DNA from: Adiantum capillus-veneris
Lineage: Eukaryota; Streptophyta; Polypodiopsida; Polypodiales; Pteridaceae
DNA: 64,000 nucleotides
Direction: 5' to 3'
NCBI GenBank assembly: GCA_014529385.2
Contig: CM043959.1
Span: forward strand, 61,020,253 to 61,084,252
Part shown: one piece after another, positions 23,165-35,259 of the stretch
Layout of the letters: the number at the start of each line of letters is the position of its first letter
Position numbering within the stretch: position 1 is the stretch's first letter
Made by a program: the position numbers and the translations under genes
The notes under the pieces: generated by a model
Database searches by the model: none
What the model was told of the DNA's origin: nothing
What the model saw: only the letters and a program-made list of their open reading frames with translations

Positions 23165-23491
23165 GTGATCTTAGAGGTTCTAATAAAAGGTACCTTATTT
23201 GCGGGTCTATCAAAGACTTTCAATGATGTGGGTCATGTGTCTGACAAGAAATTTGGCAAAGAAAAGATTGAACAAGATAAGCCCTTTTTTGAGGAGCTGA
23301 ATGAGCAGGACTACATGAACGAAGGGGTGGATGTTGTAGAGCAGCATGCAAAGAATCTCAGTGGTGCTACTAACAATCAACCATTGGAGGAGGATGATGA
23401 ATTTGTCATGGTTTGTCATCAGGATGCTAAGCCTGCTGCAACTCAAATAGTGCGCACCTCTCAGAGGAAACAGTGGGTAGTACTTGAGTGA
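23165..23491 (+). CDS. Hypothetical acidic ORF, possible diverged relative of the 52-63 kb array
   Basis: A 108-residue frame rich in Glu/Asp (NEQDYMNEGVDVVEQH, PLEEDDEFVMVCHQDAKP). I do not recognise a domain. Downstream, a C-tract followed by a segment similar to TTGCAAGAAACT (about 23685-23740) recalls the C-tract plus TTTGCAAGAAACTGTGACA in the array units (54328-54375). The words EGVDVVEQH here and EGVDVMQH at 61480-61500 are also alike. It may be a remote, truncated copy of that gene family. Confidence 0.3.
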   Translation: MILEVLIKGTLFAGLSKTFNDVGHVSDKKFGKEKIEQDKPFFEELNEQDYMNEGVDVVEQHAKNLSGATNNQPLEEDDEFVMVCHQDAKPAATQIVRTSQRKQWVVLE

Positions 23492-24018
23492 AAATAGTGA
23501 GGACTAACATCCCAGACAATGTGCAGGACGTTGGCGACAACATCCCTCTATGAAGTTCTGTAAAAATTGCAAAGTCAAAGAGGAAATTTGGAGCTAAAGT
23601 GGTACCAGCAGAGGCTCTAATGGACAATTTTGTTGCCCTAAGAGGATTGTGGAGGGCATAATGCAAAGCACCAAGGTGAAAAGAACCCCCCCCCCCCCGC
23701 TCACGAGCTTGCAAGAAACTTTGTTGAACCTGATTTTTCCTGCCCAAAATCTGTAATGCTAGCAAGCTGTGTGACCATAGCTGTTATGCCCTTACCAAGG
23801 ATTTCATTGACGTGATCACGATCGTGTGATTATGTTAATAATGTTAAGCTATATATAGAGATACTATATATAGCTCAACAAATAACTCTAGTAATTACAC
23901 AAGAAAAAGACGTGATCACGTTAATGTGACTTTGATGATAACCTACAAAAACCCATAGATCTGGTTAGCCCGCCGGGTAAAAGCGTAATCCCTAAGGGCC
24001 TACCGGGTTTTTTTATTT

Positions 24019-24398
24019 TTCAAGTGCTCTTTTATGAGCTTTGGCCATTTATGACCGGCCGACCAGTTTGTAACCAATTTGACCATTCAAGAAAATCTAT
24101 AAAACAAATAGGTGCAAGAGAGATTTGGTCACTCTTGCACGGGGGGAGATTGCACCCAGTGCTTGTGTCTCTCTTCTCTCCTCTCCTCTCTTCTCTCTCG
24201 TCGTACTGACATAGCACTCCACTTTAGGAGGTGCACCTACGCGTGCTCTTTTTCTGTGTCACTCTTAGTCTCTCTATGTTCGCATACGTTGTGGTTTATG
24301 TGCTATGGGAATCACCAAGTATGTAGGTTTGTCAGTTTATGATAGATATTGTGTTATCTTGGGTATTTTGTAGGGCAGTCATGTTTCCGTCTGTAGCA
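24019..24398 (+). repeat. LTR (or LTR 3' portion) of a plus-strand retrotransposon
   Basis: About 380 bp matching 34881-35259, beginning TTCAAGTGCTCTTTTATGAG and ending ...CTGTAGCA. Directly after it lies an initiator-Met PBS, so 24398 is an LTR 3' end. It contains a TCTCTC-rich pyrimidine tract (24168-24200). If the LTR extends upstream to a TGTTATG at 23782 it would be about 617 bp, but the second copy does not support that. Confidence 0.7.
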
Positions 24399-24399
24399 G

Positions 24400-24411
24400 T
24401 GGTATCAGAGC
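24400..24411 (+). other. Primer-binding site for initiator tRNA-Met
   Basis: TGGTATCAGAGC is the classic plant retrotransposon PBS complementary to the initiator methionine tRNA. It lies one base after the LTR end. Confidence 0.9.
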
Positions 24412-25581
<1,170 letters not shown>

Positions 25582-25984
25582 GCAGTGCCAGTCTTCTGAA
25601 AATCACTGCTGATCATACTTTTTTTACGCATGGGCTCGTGCTCAAAGGTACCAACTCCCCTTAGTGACCACAAGCTTCAGTACATTCACAGCCGTACAAC
25701 ACTTTTAGTCCTCCAACTCCATGCATCGGTTCTCTTTGGCCAACTGGCGATCCCTCACACACACACCTCTCTCTCTGATCTATGACGATCAATGCTTCTC
25801 TCCTTCTCTGTGATATTGTCCATCCAATATCTCTTTCTTTTTTTTTGCGCATGCCAACACTATCTCTGTGTTTCTCTCTTGACTCTCATCAACCGCTCCC
25901 ACACACAGAGACACACACAAGATGACGTCAGGCCATCATCATGCAACCCAACTCTCCCTCTCTCTTTCTCCCCCTCCTAGTGCA

Positions 25985-26760
25985 ACTACCTATAGGGGCA
26001 AACATTAACAAAGCTCTTCAGGGACGATTGAATTACTTTTGAGGACAACTGCTGCTACCGGGCATCCTTGGAACGACAACGACAATGATTATTTTCCTCT
26101 AAGACTTCAACTTTTTTTTCTTTTTTTTAGTGCTTTACTATAGTTCATTTCAATTTAGCACCCAGACATTGTATAAGACTCGTAAGGATTGATCCCATAG
26201 GCCTTTGGAAGCCGGATATTAAAACATTTCATTTCATTTTGCTCTCTCTTCCCTCTCCCTCTATGATTCCTTATAACGACAGACATAGACGAAGCTCTTC
26301 AATAAGCATGCAATAGCTTTTCGGACATCATCGGGCTACCAAGCATATTCAAACATCAACAAAGCTCCTCAGCGACCAACTTCCTGCGACAACGTCGCCT
26401 GTTGTCGACCATCCTGGGCATTGAGATGATCATGATGATGATGATTTCAGTCTGACGATATTAATTTTAGTCTTTTAATTCAATTTTTCACCACACTTCA
26501 TTTTATTTTGTACCCGACATTGTATTAGGTCGATGAGGATTGTACGAGTTTGACCCCATGGATTTTTAAAGACGAGTAATATAATTTTTCATTTCATTTC
26601 GCTCTCTCTCTTTCCCCCCAATACCACTACCTACAGCGATGGACAATCACGGCGCTCTTGATGCAATAATTCTTGCAACAACACTAGAGCATTGACGATG
26701 ACGATGATGATTTTATAGTCAGACTCGATGTCCTTTAGTGTATTTTAATTTCTTGAACTT
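25985..26760. repeat. Three diverged tandem segments ending in TTTCATTTCATTTTGCTCTCTC
   Basis: Segments at about 25985-26255, 26270-26620 and 26625-26760 share an order of words: ACATTAACAAAGCTCTTCA-like start, GATGATGAT-rich middle, TTCATTTTATTTTGTACCCGACATTGTATTA, GGATT-AAGACGAGTAATA, then TTTCATTTCATTTTGCTCTCTC. A fourth relative of the 3' part is at about 32755-32900. Confidence 0.5.
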
Positions 26761-27575
26761 GTAAATTCCCCATTACCTCTTTTGATTGCCTTAAAGAACA
26801 GTCAGAAATTTACACAAGTTTAGTGTAATTGCCAGCGAAAGCTTTAAAATATTTGACCTAAAACCGCACGAATTTCAAGTTTGCACTTATTTAGCACAGA
26901 ATGTATTTTTCTACCCTGTCAATGCTCACAAGTACACAACATGCGAACCATAGCAGAGCATGAAAATCCAATCAAAATTCATTACACCATCGCTATAGAC
27001 TGTCGTTGTCGATTCCATTCCTATAAATACTCTGCCTATTATGTATGATGATGTTATATCAACCATTAGAATGAGGTACAAGACACGTAAGTAATTCTCT
27101 ACTAACAAGGAGAAAATTGCTCTCTCCTCACTATCTGCATGAGATATTATGTCAGTTATACACATTAGCAGTAACGTAATTTACTTAGATTTTCACTTTG
27201 ATTGCTCTACAATTATCCTAAACGTTGAATCATTGGGGTAGTGAAATTATTGTTGCATATTACTCGATATTGTTTCATATATTTGTTTCTACATCCCACC
27301 CCTCCCAACGTTTCTAATACTCATTGATAGAGGACTACAATTATTGAGGAATATTTACTTTTATGCAAGGATCTGATATCAACACCTTTCCATTAGGAGA
27401 CCTCCTTTTAACCCATCGAAACAGTTATTCATGGAGCTTGGTATTGCTTTGCCCTAAGACTGTTATCCACTAGCTATCTCAACTTTGCACACCACTCAAC
27501 AAATTCATATAGCACCTTCATTATCCATTTGTTTGTACTCAAATTGGCCTGCTTTCATCCTCTTTTACTAACAAA
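26761..27575. other. No gene or repeat recognised
   Basis: AT-rich sequence left of the CACTA element. The only longer frame (26926-27165, minus) resembles nothing. Confidence 0.4.
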
Positions 27576-27599
27576 CACTACAACAAAAAAAGGTGTCAT

Positions 27600-27785
27600 C
27601 GACGTATATATCGACGCTTAACGTCGCTATCTGCATCCCTGTAAACAGTAAGAATCTACGTCAATATATGCATGGAAACTCTTTATTTGCGACGCAGATA
27701 TAAACGTAGTTATAGACGCTGATAGCGACGCAGATATAGACGGAGATATAGACGCAGATATAGACACATATATCGACGATAACAG
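27600..27785. repeat. Left subterminal repeats of the CACTA element
   Basis: Several copies of GACGCAGATATAGACG and TATATCGACG in tandem, a probable transposase-binding array by analogy with known CACTA elements. Confidence 0.7.
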
Positions 27786-28029
27786 AAAAAAAAATTCTTG
27801 GGCAGAGGACAGGTAGCCTGGCCTATGCCCAGTAAAAAGATGGACACAACCACATCCAGACTTCCTGCCCTCTGCCCAAGAAAGCGAGCAGCACCAAAAT
27901 CAACCGTGCTCCCGCAAAAATTTCGGCAGAGTTCCCTTCGTTTTTACATAAACTTTAAAAAAAAAAACCATATCATGTATACGCCTCCTACATGCTATCC
28001 ATGTAGGATCTCACATGAGATTTAACACT

Positions 28030-29400
28030 ACGTTAGTAATGGGACACTTTTATGTCCTGGGACACTTTTATGTCCTGTTAAGTGACCATTTTCCTTGAAT
28101 TATGTCAAGAGTTTCAAAATGGATTTTGAGGTGATATTTATCTAGAAAGTTGTCTCATGAGATGAAAAAAACTCGACTTTTTTTTTGGAATATCAATTCC
28201 ATCTTTAACATTGTCCTTGCACAACATTTCACAACCTAAACTGTGTGAAAAAACGGGTCCTGTTTTTGTTTTTTTTCAACTTTTTTCAACTATACCACTC
28301 TAGAATTCATGTTTGTGAGGTCTATAATGCTAGATAACTATCTTTAGTAGTCCTCAACATGACCTGATGCTTCTAGGGAGAAATAAATATTAAAGTTATA
28401 AGTTATGACCAAATTATAAAAATTGTCAAATCCTGTTTAATAGCCAATTTTAGCTCTTCTATGATTTTTTTGGTGGATTTCTTGATATCCAATGCATTTT
28501 TTATTTTCTATGTCGCATATTGTAACATAAAGCTAACATTCCTTGAGTTTTGGGGCACCTAATACCCTATTTTGCAAAGTACACAGCGATGGTTGATTTT
28601 TTCAATTATAGAAGAAAATGAAACATTCTAGTATATCAAGCATAGCTTTTTCAGTATTGTTAGTTTCTTGTGACAACTACATGCATTTTGTAGGTAGTAA
28701 CCATATCTAGTCATAAGGATCAAATTTGTCTAGATATTGAATAGTTTCTATGGGATTCTACAAGTCATAATGTTGAACCCATTTTTTTCATGTTTGCTGT
28801 ATTTAACACTTCATCTTTGTCCCCAGGATTCCCCTTGGTAAGAGATGTATTATTATTTTGACATGCTCCATGAATCCTTATGAGCATAAAGGACAATAGG
28901 GAGCTAAGAAAACATGCATATATTATTTATATTGAGCATGGCTATAGAAACTTTGATGATAGGATTGTAGAATGGTAAAAATTCAACTTTTTTGTACCTA
29001 TTTATTTTGGCAAAACAAAAAATAGTGAGTGAGAAGCAATCATATGTTTTGATCACCAACCCATTAAAGATAACTAGGGAATTTATCTCAAGTCCTACAA
29101 AAAATCCCTAATCTTATTTTTATGCAACAAAACGTAAGAAATGGCTGTTTTGCTGAAAATTCACTGGTCCATCAACTTTGGAGGCTTGGTGTGACCAAAA
29201 GATGATAAATTTTACAAGTTTCTTATTTTTTCCATGTTTAGTAGGCCTTGAACTATAACCTCATGAAAGGATTTTACAAAATGAGTGGATCTACTATGGT
29301 TTTGGAGGTTTTTTTCAAAACCCCGAAAGGACACTTTTATGTCCTTTTAGGTTACCAAACTAGTGTTAAGGCCAATGAAAGAAATGAAATGAACTTTGTG
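28030..29400. other. Unrecognised CACTA-internal stretch
   Basis: Contains a short tandem GGGACACTTTTATGTCCT at 28042-28075, with a related GGACACTTTTATGTCC at 29328-29343. No gene seen. Confidence 0.4.
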
Positions 29401-29402
29401 CA

Positions 29403-29670
29403 AAACCATAACCGTACCAACTTAAAACCATAACCATAACGAACTTAATTTGTGCAAAACCATAACCAAATTAAAACCATAACCGGCCATAACCATATTG
29501 ATCAAAACCATAATGCAGATAACCATAACCATAAACAAAACAATAACCATAAGCATAACCAGAAATTTAAACATAACCATAAACAAAACAATAACCATAA
29601 CCATGTCTATACAAGAATAGGAGAAAAAACCATGTCTATACAATGACAATGACAATAACCATAACCATAT
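29403..29670. repeat. ACCATA-type minisatellite
   Basis: Irregular repeats of CATAACCATAACC/AAACAAAACAATAACC across about 270 bp. Confidence 0.85.
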
Positions 29671-29869
29671 ATGTCTATACAAAAAAGAGACACAGAAGCG
29701 TGTCTATATCTCACAAAGCATATATATGAAATCCACTGATGACTAGGCGTCACAACCTGCACATAGGACAAGTCACAAAATTAGTATTGATATTACTTCA
29801 CATATACTTATTTAATTAAATCAACTCACACATATTAACATCTCACCTCAATCGATCAGCGAGACTCTA

Positions 29870-30912
29870 AGGCCTCCCAGTCTACAGGCTCTCCTGAAGC
29901 ATCAAGATCATTCAATACTTCATAGATACCTCTACGATATCCAATTGTCTCCTCTTGGCGTGTCGAGGCTTGATACATCACAAGATTCCGCGTTTATACA
30001 AAAATCAAAGTAATAAGAATACATGATTCATCACGTTTAAAAAAACGCCATAGCTAGGATTGGATTGGAAACTCACAAACTCATAGCGAAAGGTGTCGAA
30101 GCCTTCGCTGCCAAGATGAGATGTCCCCCTGGTAATCTGTCGTATCTACGCGGCTTGACGCTGCTTTCTGAACCGCGTGTCCGATGTCCACTCATCCTCC
30201 CTGATCTGCTACCACGTCTTGTGTGGGATGCACGAAGGCTTTGGCGAGCCGGACCTGAAAGTGTGCTGAGCTGCATCTCATGGATGTTTCACGGTGTCCC
30301 ATGCAACACCTTTAATCCACCTCCTTGGAATAGCCTTTGAACCTGAAGCAGGCTAGTACTCTCTCATGATGGTCTCTACTATATAACTGACTTTTTCCTC
30401 ATCCTGGTAAGGGCAAGGCGTCAGAATGCTAGTCAAAAACTGCATCTCCGCGAGCTGGCAAATCCACTGTCTCATCTCAGTCCCGACTCTATCCATGTCA
30501 ACAGAACTATCTGCCCGTATAGTATAGAGCTTGGAGACACTAGGATCGTGTGCCGCCCAAGGTGTCCGAGGTGTGCCAAGAGGTGTGTCGAGAGGTGTGC
30601 CTGGGTAGGACCGGGGTCATGAGCAAGGAGGGGTCAAAGCATTTGTGGACCCTCATCCACAGAAACCACCACCTCCACCTGACGATTGCCGAGATCGGCA
30701 AGTGCGCCTGTGCTGTGGAGATGAGGATGTACGCGCCTTTGCTGCACCCCGAACTGTCGAGCTGCTCTCACTGTCTTGTCCAACCATGCCATTGTAGGAA
30801 ATTCAGGTAGAGGAGCGAGATAGTCTGGTAAGGGTAAGACTCTAGTCATTCGGCTTTGCCTGAAATCATTTCGCTCACTCTATTGCGTCTCTCTTTCTCT
30901 TCTTCGTACCTT
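29870..30912. other. GC-richer CACTA-internal region, possible decayed coding sequence
   Basis: Less AT-rich than its surroundings, with open frames on both strands (for example 30634-30849 minus, 30065-30340 plus). The position downstream of the transposase exons would suit remnants of transposon genes, but I recognise no domain. Confidence 0.3.
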
Positions 30913-30989
30913 TCAAGCCATTTTTTCATCGGCTGTGAATTTAGTATATAGAACTTCATGATCTTTTCTCGCATGGCGTCGTTCATTTT

Positions 30990-31845
30990 CTTCAGCACCC
31001 CTTGCCTTGCGGCTCCTTTCCCACCAGTCTTGCATCCTCCTCATCGCCAACTGCATCTTGTTTGTAGCGCATTGCTCCGCACTTAGGACATGACAAACAA
31101 TCTGCGAATTCATTATGAAAAATAATGCAATCATTTGGACATGCATGAATCTTGTTGTAGTCCAAGCCAACTGAGGTGAATAGTTGCTTTGCGTCTGGCC
31201 TGGAGGGGGGCATTTCATTGCCAGCCCCGGGAGAAGTTGCTCCCGCAACAACCTATTTAAGCCACATTAAATTAAAAAGCTCTCCAAGCATGTCACCGTT
31301 GCAATCGGAAAATCTCTTTTGTAAATTACGTACCTAAACAAAGCAGTGACGCTTGCATCTGACCACCCGTACACTGACTGAAGATTCAAAAACGCTAGAC
31401 AAGTACGAAGCACATATATTTTTGCACCTTCATAGATTGTTTGACGTGCCAACTTCCTGAACATGTCTTCAAGAGATAGGCGCACGACTTCTGGTGCTGC
31501 TTCGTTCGCGTTCTCCTCGCTTGTCTGGAAGAAGGCATCTAACATCTCCTCCATGCCATCGTCTTCTCTCTGTAAGCCCTTGTCTGCTTCCATCCTTGGC
31601 TCTATATTGGTCGGACCTTCGCGCATAATCCTTTTTCTCTCTCTCTCAGATGTAGGTGCTATGTCACGAAAATCAATGCCCGTTCCATAGGAGTCGTATC
31701 GTAGATTCTGTACGGTTGCTCTAGCAAACTCTTCGTACTTGTGCACATGCTCATTACATATCCTACGCTTGCGCAGGATTTGATACTTGCAGAGCGTCCA
31801 CAAGCATGCAATCTTTTCCTCCATGTTAGTTGATGACGTTGCCAT
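30990..31845 (-). pseudogene. TNP2-like CACTA transposase, N-terminal part only
   Basis: Exon 1 begins at the Met at 31845 and encodes an N-terminal region (MEEKIACLWTLCKYQILRKR, acidic middle, YGWSDASVTALFR at the end). The donor is AG/GTACGT with GT at 31333-31332; an acceptor TAG ends at 31252, giving an intron of about 82 bp. Exon 2 then shows RLLREQLLPG, a frame change of one base near 31225, and the TNP2 signature IHACPNDCIIFHNEF followed by CPKCGAMRYK (about 31130-31060). The DDE catalytic region and the C-terminus are missing; the frame ends at about 30990 in unrelated sequence. The protein would be nonfunctional. It lies inside the CACTA element at 27576-33389 and matches its class. 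Confidence 0.8.
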
Positions 31846-32134
31846 CTACAATGATTATGAATGTTGCTTTAATATATATATATACTCCTCACAATGTAAA
31901 CCGTACACCTCGGTCGAGAGGTGTACGGAGATCAAGACCACCAGGTCAAAATCTCATCTTTATTGGTCAAATCCTATATGGGTAAACACATGCGTGCACT
32001 CCCAGGTGTACATGGCAATGCATGTAGCGGGCAAAACCTCTTTGCCTCTTTTAGTTCCATAGTTTCTTCTAGAGGGAGAGAGAGAGGGATAGAGAGAGTT
32101 TCTGTCCTTTTCACACAATTGGTCAGCCAACCTA

Positions 32135-32137
<3 letters not shown>

Positions 32138-32167
<30 letters not shown>

Positions 32168-32309
32168 ATCTACTATCTCTCTCTCTCTCTACCACTATAG
32201 CTATCTCTAGTTAATTCTCTCTCTCTATAAATATATATATCACTCTCTATTTCTCTCTCTATGTCTACGTACCCTATCTCTCGTTCTTTCTCTCTTGATC
32301 TCGCTCTCA

Positions 32310-32382
<73 letters not shown>

Positions 32383-32437
32383 TCTCTTTCTCTCTCTCTC
32401 TCTCTATTCCCTATCTCTTTCTCTCTCTCTGTTTTCA

Positions 32438-32492
<55 letters not shown>

Positions 32493-32510
32493 CTTTACTT
32501 CCCTATCTCT
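32138..32510. repeat. (TC)n / (TA)n compound microsatellite
   Basis: Pyrimidine CT tracts at 32138-32162, 32311-32342, 32384-32404 and 32440-32489, with a (TA)n run at 32342-32379. Confidence 0.95.
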
Positions 32511-33044
32511 CTACTGATCGAATAAGCGACTGAGCTCGGGAGATCCAGACACCCACTACTGTGGAGGACTACACAACATTGACAGAGGCTGCATCAGAGG
32601 ATCCAGGTCACTTTGGCTGGACATGCACAACGCCCGGTCAGACTACTGACCATGGAGGAGATTGATGAGATCCACTAGCGAGACAAATGTTGGATCTTCT
32701 ATGATCTAACTATCCCAGCTAGCTGTTTTAGCCATTTAGTCCACACCCAACAGTTTAGGATTCCATAATATTTTATTTTGTCATCTTGTTACTCTGACTT
32801 TGTATCAGATCCACCACATTGTAACTTTCTTGTCTCATAGGTCACTTTGGACTTTTGAAGACATTAATATAACATTTCATTTCATTTTTCTCTTTAATTT
32901 TTTTTCCTTTAGTTTTAATTTCCTACGCATACATTAATTCTCTCTCTCTCTCTCTCTAGATTTTTAATTTCTTATTTACACACACACACATTTCTCTCTC
33001 TCTCTCTCTCTCCTACACACACACACACACGATGTAGAGAGAGA

Positions 33045-33046
<2 letters not shown>

Positions 33047-33085
<39 letters not shown>

Positions 33086-33100
33086 GGGAGGGGGGGGGAG
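33047..33100. repeat. Long G homopolymer, 37 G then G9 tract
   Basis: An uninterrupted run of 37 G from 33047 to 33083, then TTGGGA and another G run. A GA tract precedes it and AC/TC repeats lie at 32978-33030. The exact length may be affected by sequencing error. Confidence 0.85.
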
Positions 33101-33204
33101 AGTGACATAATACCTGCGCAGCAGGTTTTGGCCAAGATCTGAGCTCGCACGTTGTAGGCAAAAATGGCCCCTGCGCGCGGGTTTTCACTTTTTTCCCCCA
33201 ATTT

Positions 33205-33360
33205 TTTTTGCGTCGATATACCCGTGGGAATTTTCATCGATATACGTGTGGCAAACCATGTCTTTCCACGCGTATATCGACGCACATTGCGATGCGTATA
33301 TCGACGAGCTGCAATTACGTCGATATACGCGTGGAAAGGCATGGCCGTCGATATATGATG
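33205..33360. repeat. Right subterminal repeats of the CACTA element
   Basis: CGTCGATATACGCGTGG and inverted variants (ACGCGTATATCGACG) recur about six times. Confidence 0.75.
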
Positions 33361-33392
33361 CGTCCATATCTTCATGTTATGTTGTAGTGAAA

Positions 33393-34120
33393 TAATCCAA
33401 CTTTGCATCAATTCTATCATCACAATTTATTTACTGTATGATTATATTGTTCTTAAATTGAACAGAAATTGTAAGTGCTTTGTCTTTGAGAAACACTTTT
33501 GCAGATAAAGCTCGATACAATGCTAACATCTTGGCAACCCTCTAGGTATGAAATTTATCATTTTATCTATTATCTGTGAAGATCATCTACCATGTAATCT
33601 GTCTCTATGTATATTTAGACCCATATACAAATACACCACCCTTTCCCTTATTCTACCTCCTTTCTTATGTTAAGGTCTATAGATTATCCATCACCTATTA
33701 CACCAACTTCCTATACAAAAATCCTATAGTTTAATAAGAGTTTGATAAATCCATGCTCGCTATGTTTAATTTCTTTCAAGTAACTCTATTTACATGCGTT
33801 TTCACAAGACTATACCTAAGCAATTTTCCAATAAGTAAGAATATCACCAGTTATTTTTAGGAGAGGGAGCTCCTTTACTTGTTCACATATGTTATAAGCT
33901 GCAAAATCTATTGTTTCTAATATCATGGCTCGTACTTACTTTGATTGAAATCTTTACTGAGATGACTTGTCATACCACTACTTACATGAGCTCAGTTGGT
34001 GTGCGATGATTGCTAGCATTTTGTACATGCTTCCACATTCAACTCTATTCCAATTTCATATCAAACAGGTCTTTTATTTTCCACTTTTTAAGCCATGACT
34101 AGTCCATTGGTCACAGGCAC
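33393..34120. other. No gene or repeat recognised
   Basis: AT-rich sequence between two CACTA ends. Confidence 0.4.
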
Positions 34121-34342
34121 ACAGATTCGCCGATTTAGGCAGTGTGTTAATGCTCATCTAGTGCAGATTCGCCGATTTAGGCAGCACAACAACCAACTAC
34201 AGATTCACGATTTTTAAACAATAAAAATGCAGATTTGTTGATTCAGGTAGCATTAGTGCAGATTCGCCGATCTAGGCAACACGTCTTATTGGTGCAGACT
34301 CGCCGCATGAGGCAACGCCGATCACAAAACCATGTTGTAGTG
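34121..34342. mobile_element. Right end of a second, different CACTA element
   Basis: The sequence ends TGTTGTAGTG at 34342, the mirror of CACTACAACA. Inside it are five to six copies of a motif like CAGATTCGCCGATTTAGGCA at irregular spacing (34122, 34163, 34199, 34233, 34256, 34296). These are unlike the subterminal repeats of the element at 27576-33389, so this is another CACTA family. I did not find its left end. Confidence 0.6.
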
Positions 34343-34880
34343 GCTGGCCACCACTGTAACTGGTATGATTTTGTTACCCGGGTATACAAAATGAGAATAT
34401 TTGTATTTGGATTTGCAATGGGTATATGTTGGCAGATAGTTGGATTTGGATTTGAAATTGGTATTTGATGCTTTTCTGTCGTGACAGTATTGGACTTGAG
34501 ATTGATGAAAATTGATTATTGAATGATGAGTGTGACCGATAATATCCTGATTCATCAAGGTGTGACATATTCTGCTTATTCTAGTGGTATGGGACACTAG
34601 AATAGGTAGTATGTGGATGACGGCAGGCATAAGCAATGTTGTCTAATTTGATGAATTTTTCTTTTACTATGTAATAGTTTTGATATAGATTTCTAATCAT
34701 TGTTTTTTACGAGTATTGTTTGCAGATTTTTATCTTCGCAACAACTGAGCACAGTTGCTTTCCAACGGCAAGGTATGTTATGGAATTGGTATTTTTCTAT
34801 TTGTGCAGCTGACAGGTGGAAAAGGATTGACCGAGCTAGGCTATTGCAAAAGGATATCATATTTTATATACATTCTATTA

Positions 34881-35259
34881 TTCAAGTGCTCTTTTATGAG
34901 CTTTGGCCATTTATGACTGGCCGGCCAGTTTGTAACAAATATGACCATTCAAGAAATCTATAGAACAAATACGTGTAAGAGGGAAATGGTCACTCTTGCA
35001 GGGGGGGAGATTGCACCCAATGCTTGTGTCTCTCTTCTCTCCTCTCCTCTCTTCTCTCTAGTCATGCTGGCGTAGCACTCCACTCTAGGAGGTGCGCCTA
35101 CACGTGCTCTTTTTTTGTGTCACTCTCAGTCTCTCTCTGTTCGCATACGTTGTGGTTTATGTGCTATGGGAATCGCCAGGTATGCAGATTTATCAGTTTA
35201 TGCTAGATATTGTGTTATCTTGGGTATTTTGGAGGGCAGCCATGTTTTCGTATGTAGCA
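34881..35259 (+). repeat. Second copy of the 24.0 kb LTR, inserted in a transposase gene
   Basis: It matches 24019-24398 along its whole length and ends at the same LTR 3' boundary (TATGTAGCA). Immediately to the right, a TNP2-like frame begins abruptly. It could be a solo LTR or the 3' LTR of a decayed element; no purine tract is seen before it. Confidence 0.75.

Larger units (their letters stand above)
27576..33389 (-). mobile_element. CACTA (En/Spm) DNA transposon, 5.8 kb, defective
   Basis: The left end CACTACAACA at 27576 pairs with TGTTGTAGTG ending at 33389. The flanking triplets 27573-27575 and 33390-33392 are both AAA, matching the 3-bp target duplication of CACTA elements. Subterminal repeats of the word TATATCGACG occur inside the left end (about 27600-27785) and in inverted orientation (CGTCGATATA) inside the right end (about 33205-33360). 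Inside lies a broken TNP2-like transposase on the minus strand (30990-31845). The rest is minisatellite, microsatellite and unrecognised sequence, so the element cannot mobilise itself. Confidence 0.85.

Noticed and set aside
30065-30340. 91-codon plus-strand frame in the CACTA element
   Set aside because: Overlaps an equally long minus-strand frame and neither shows a known domain; noted only as possible decayed sequence.
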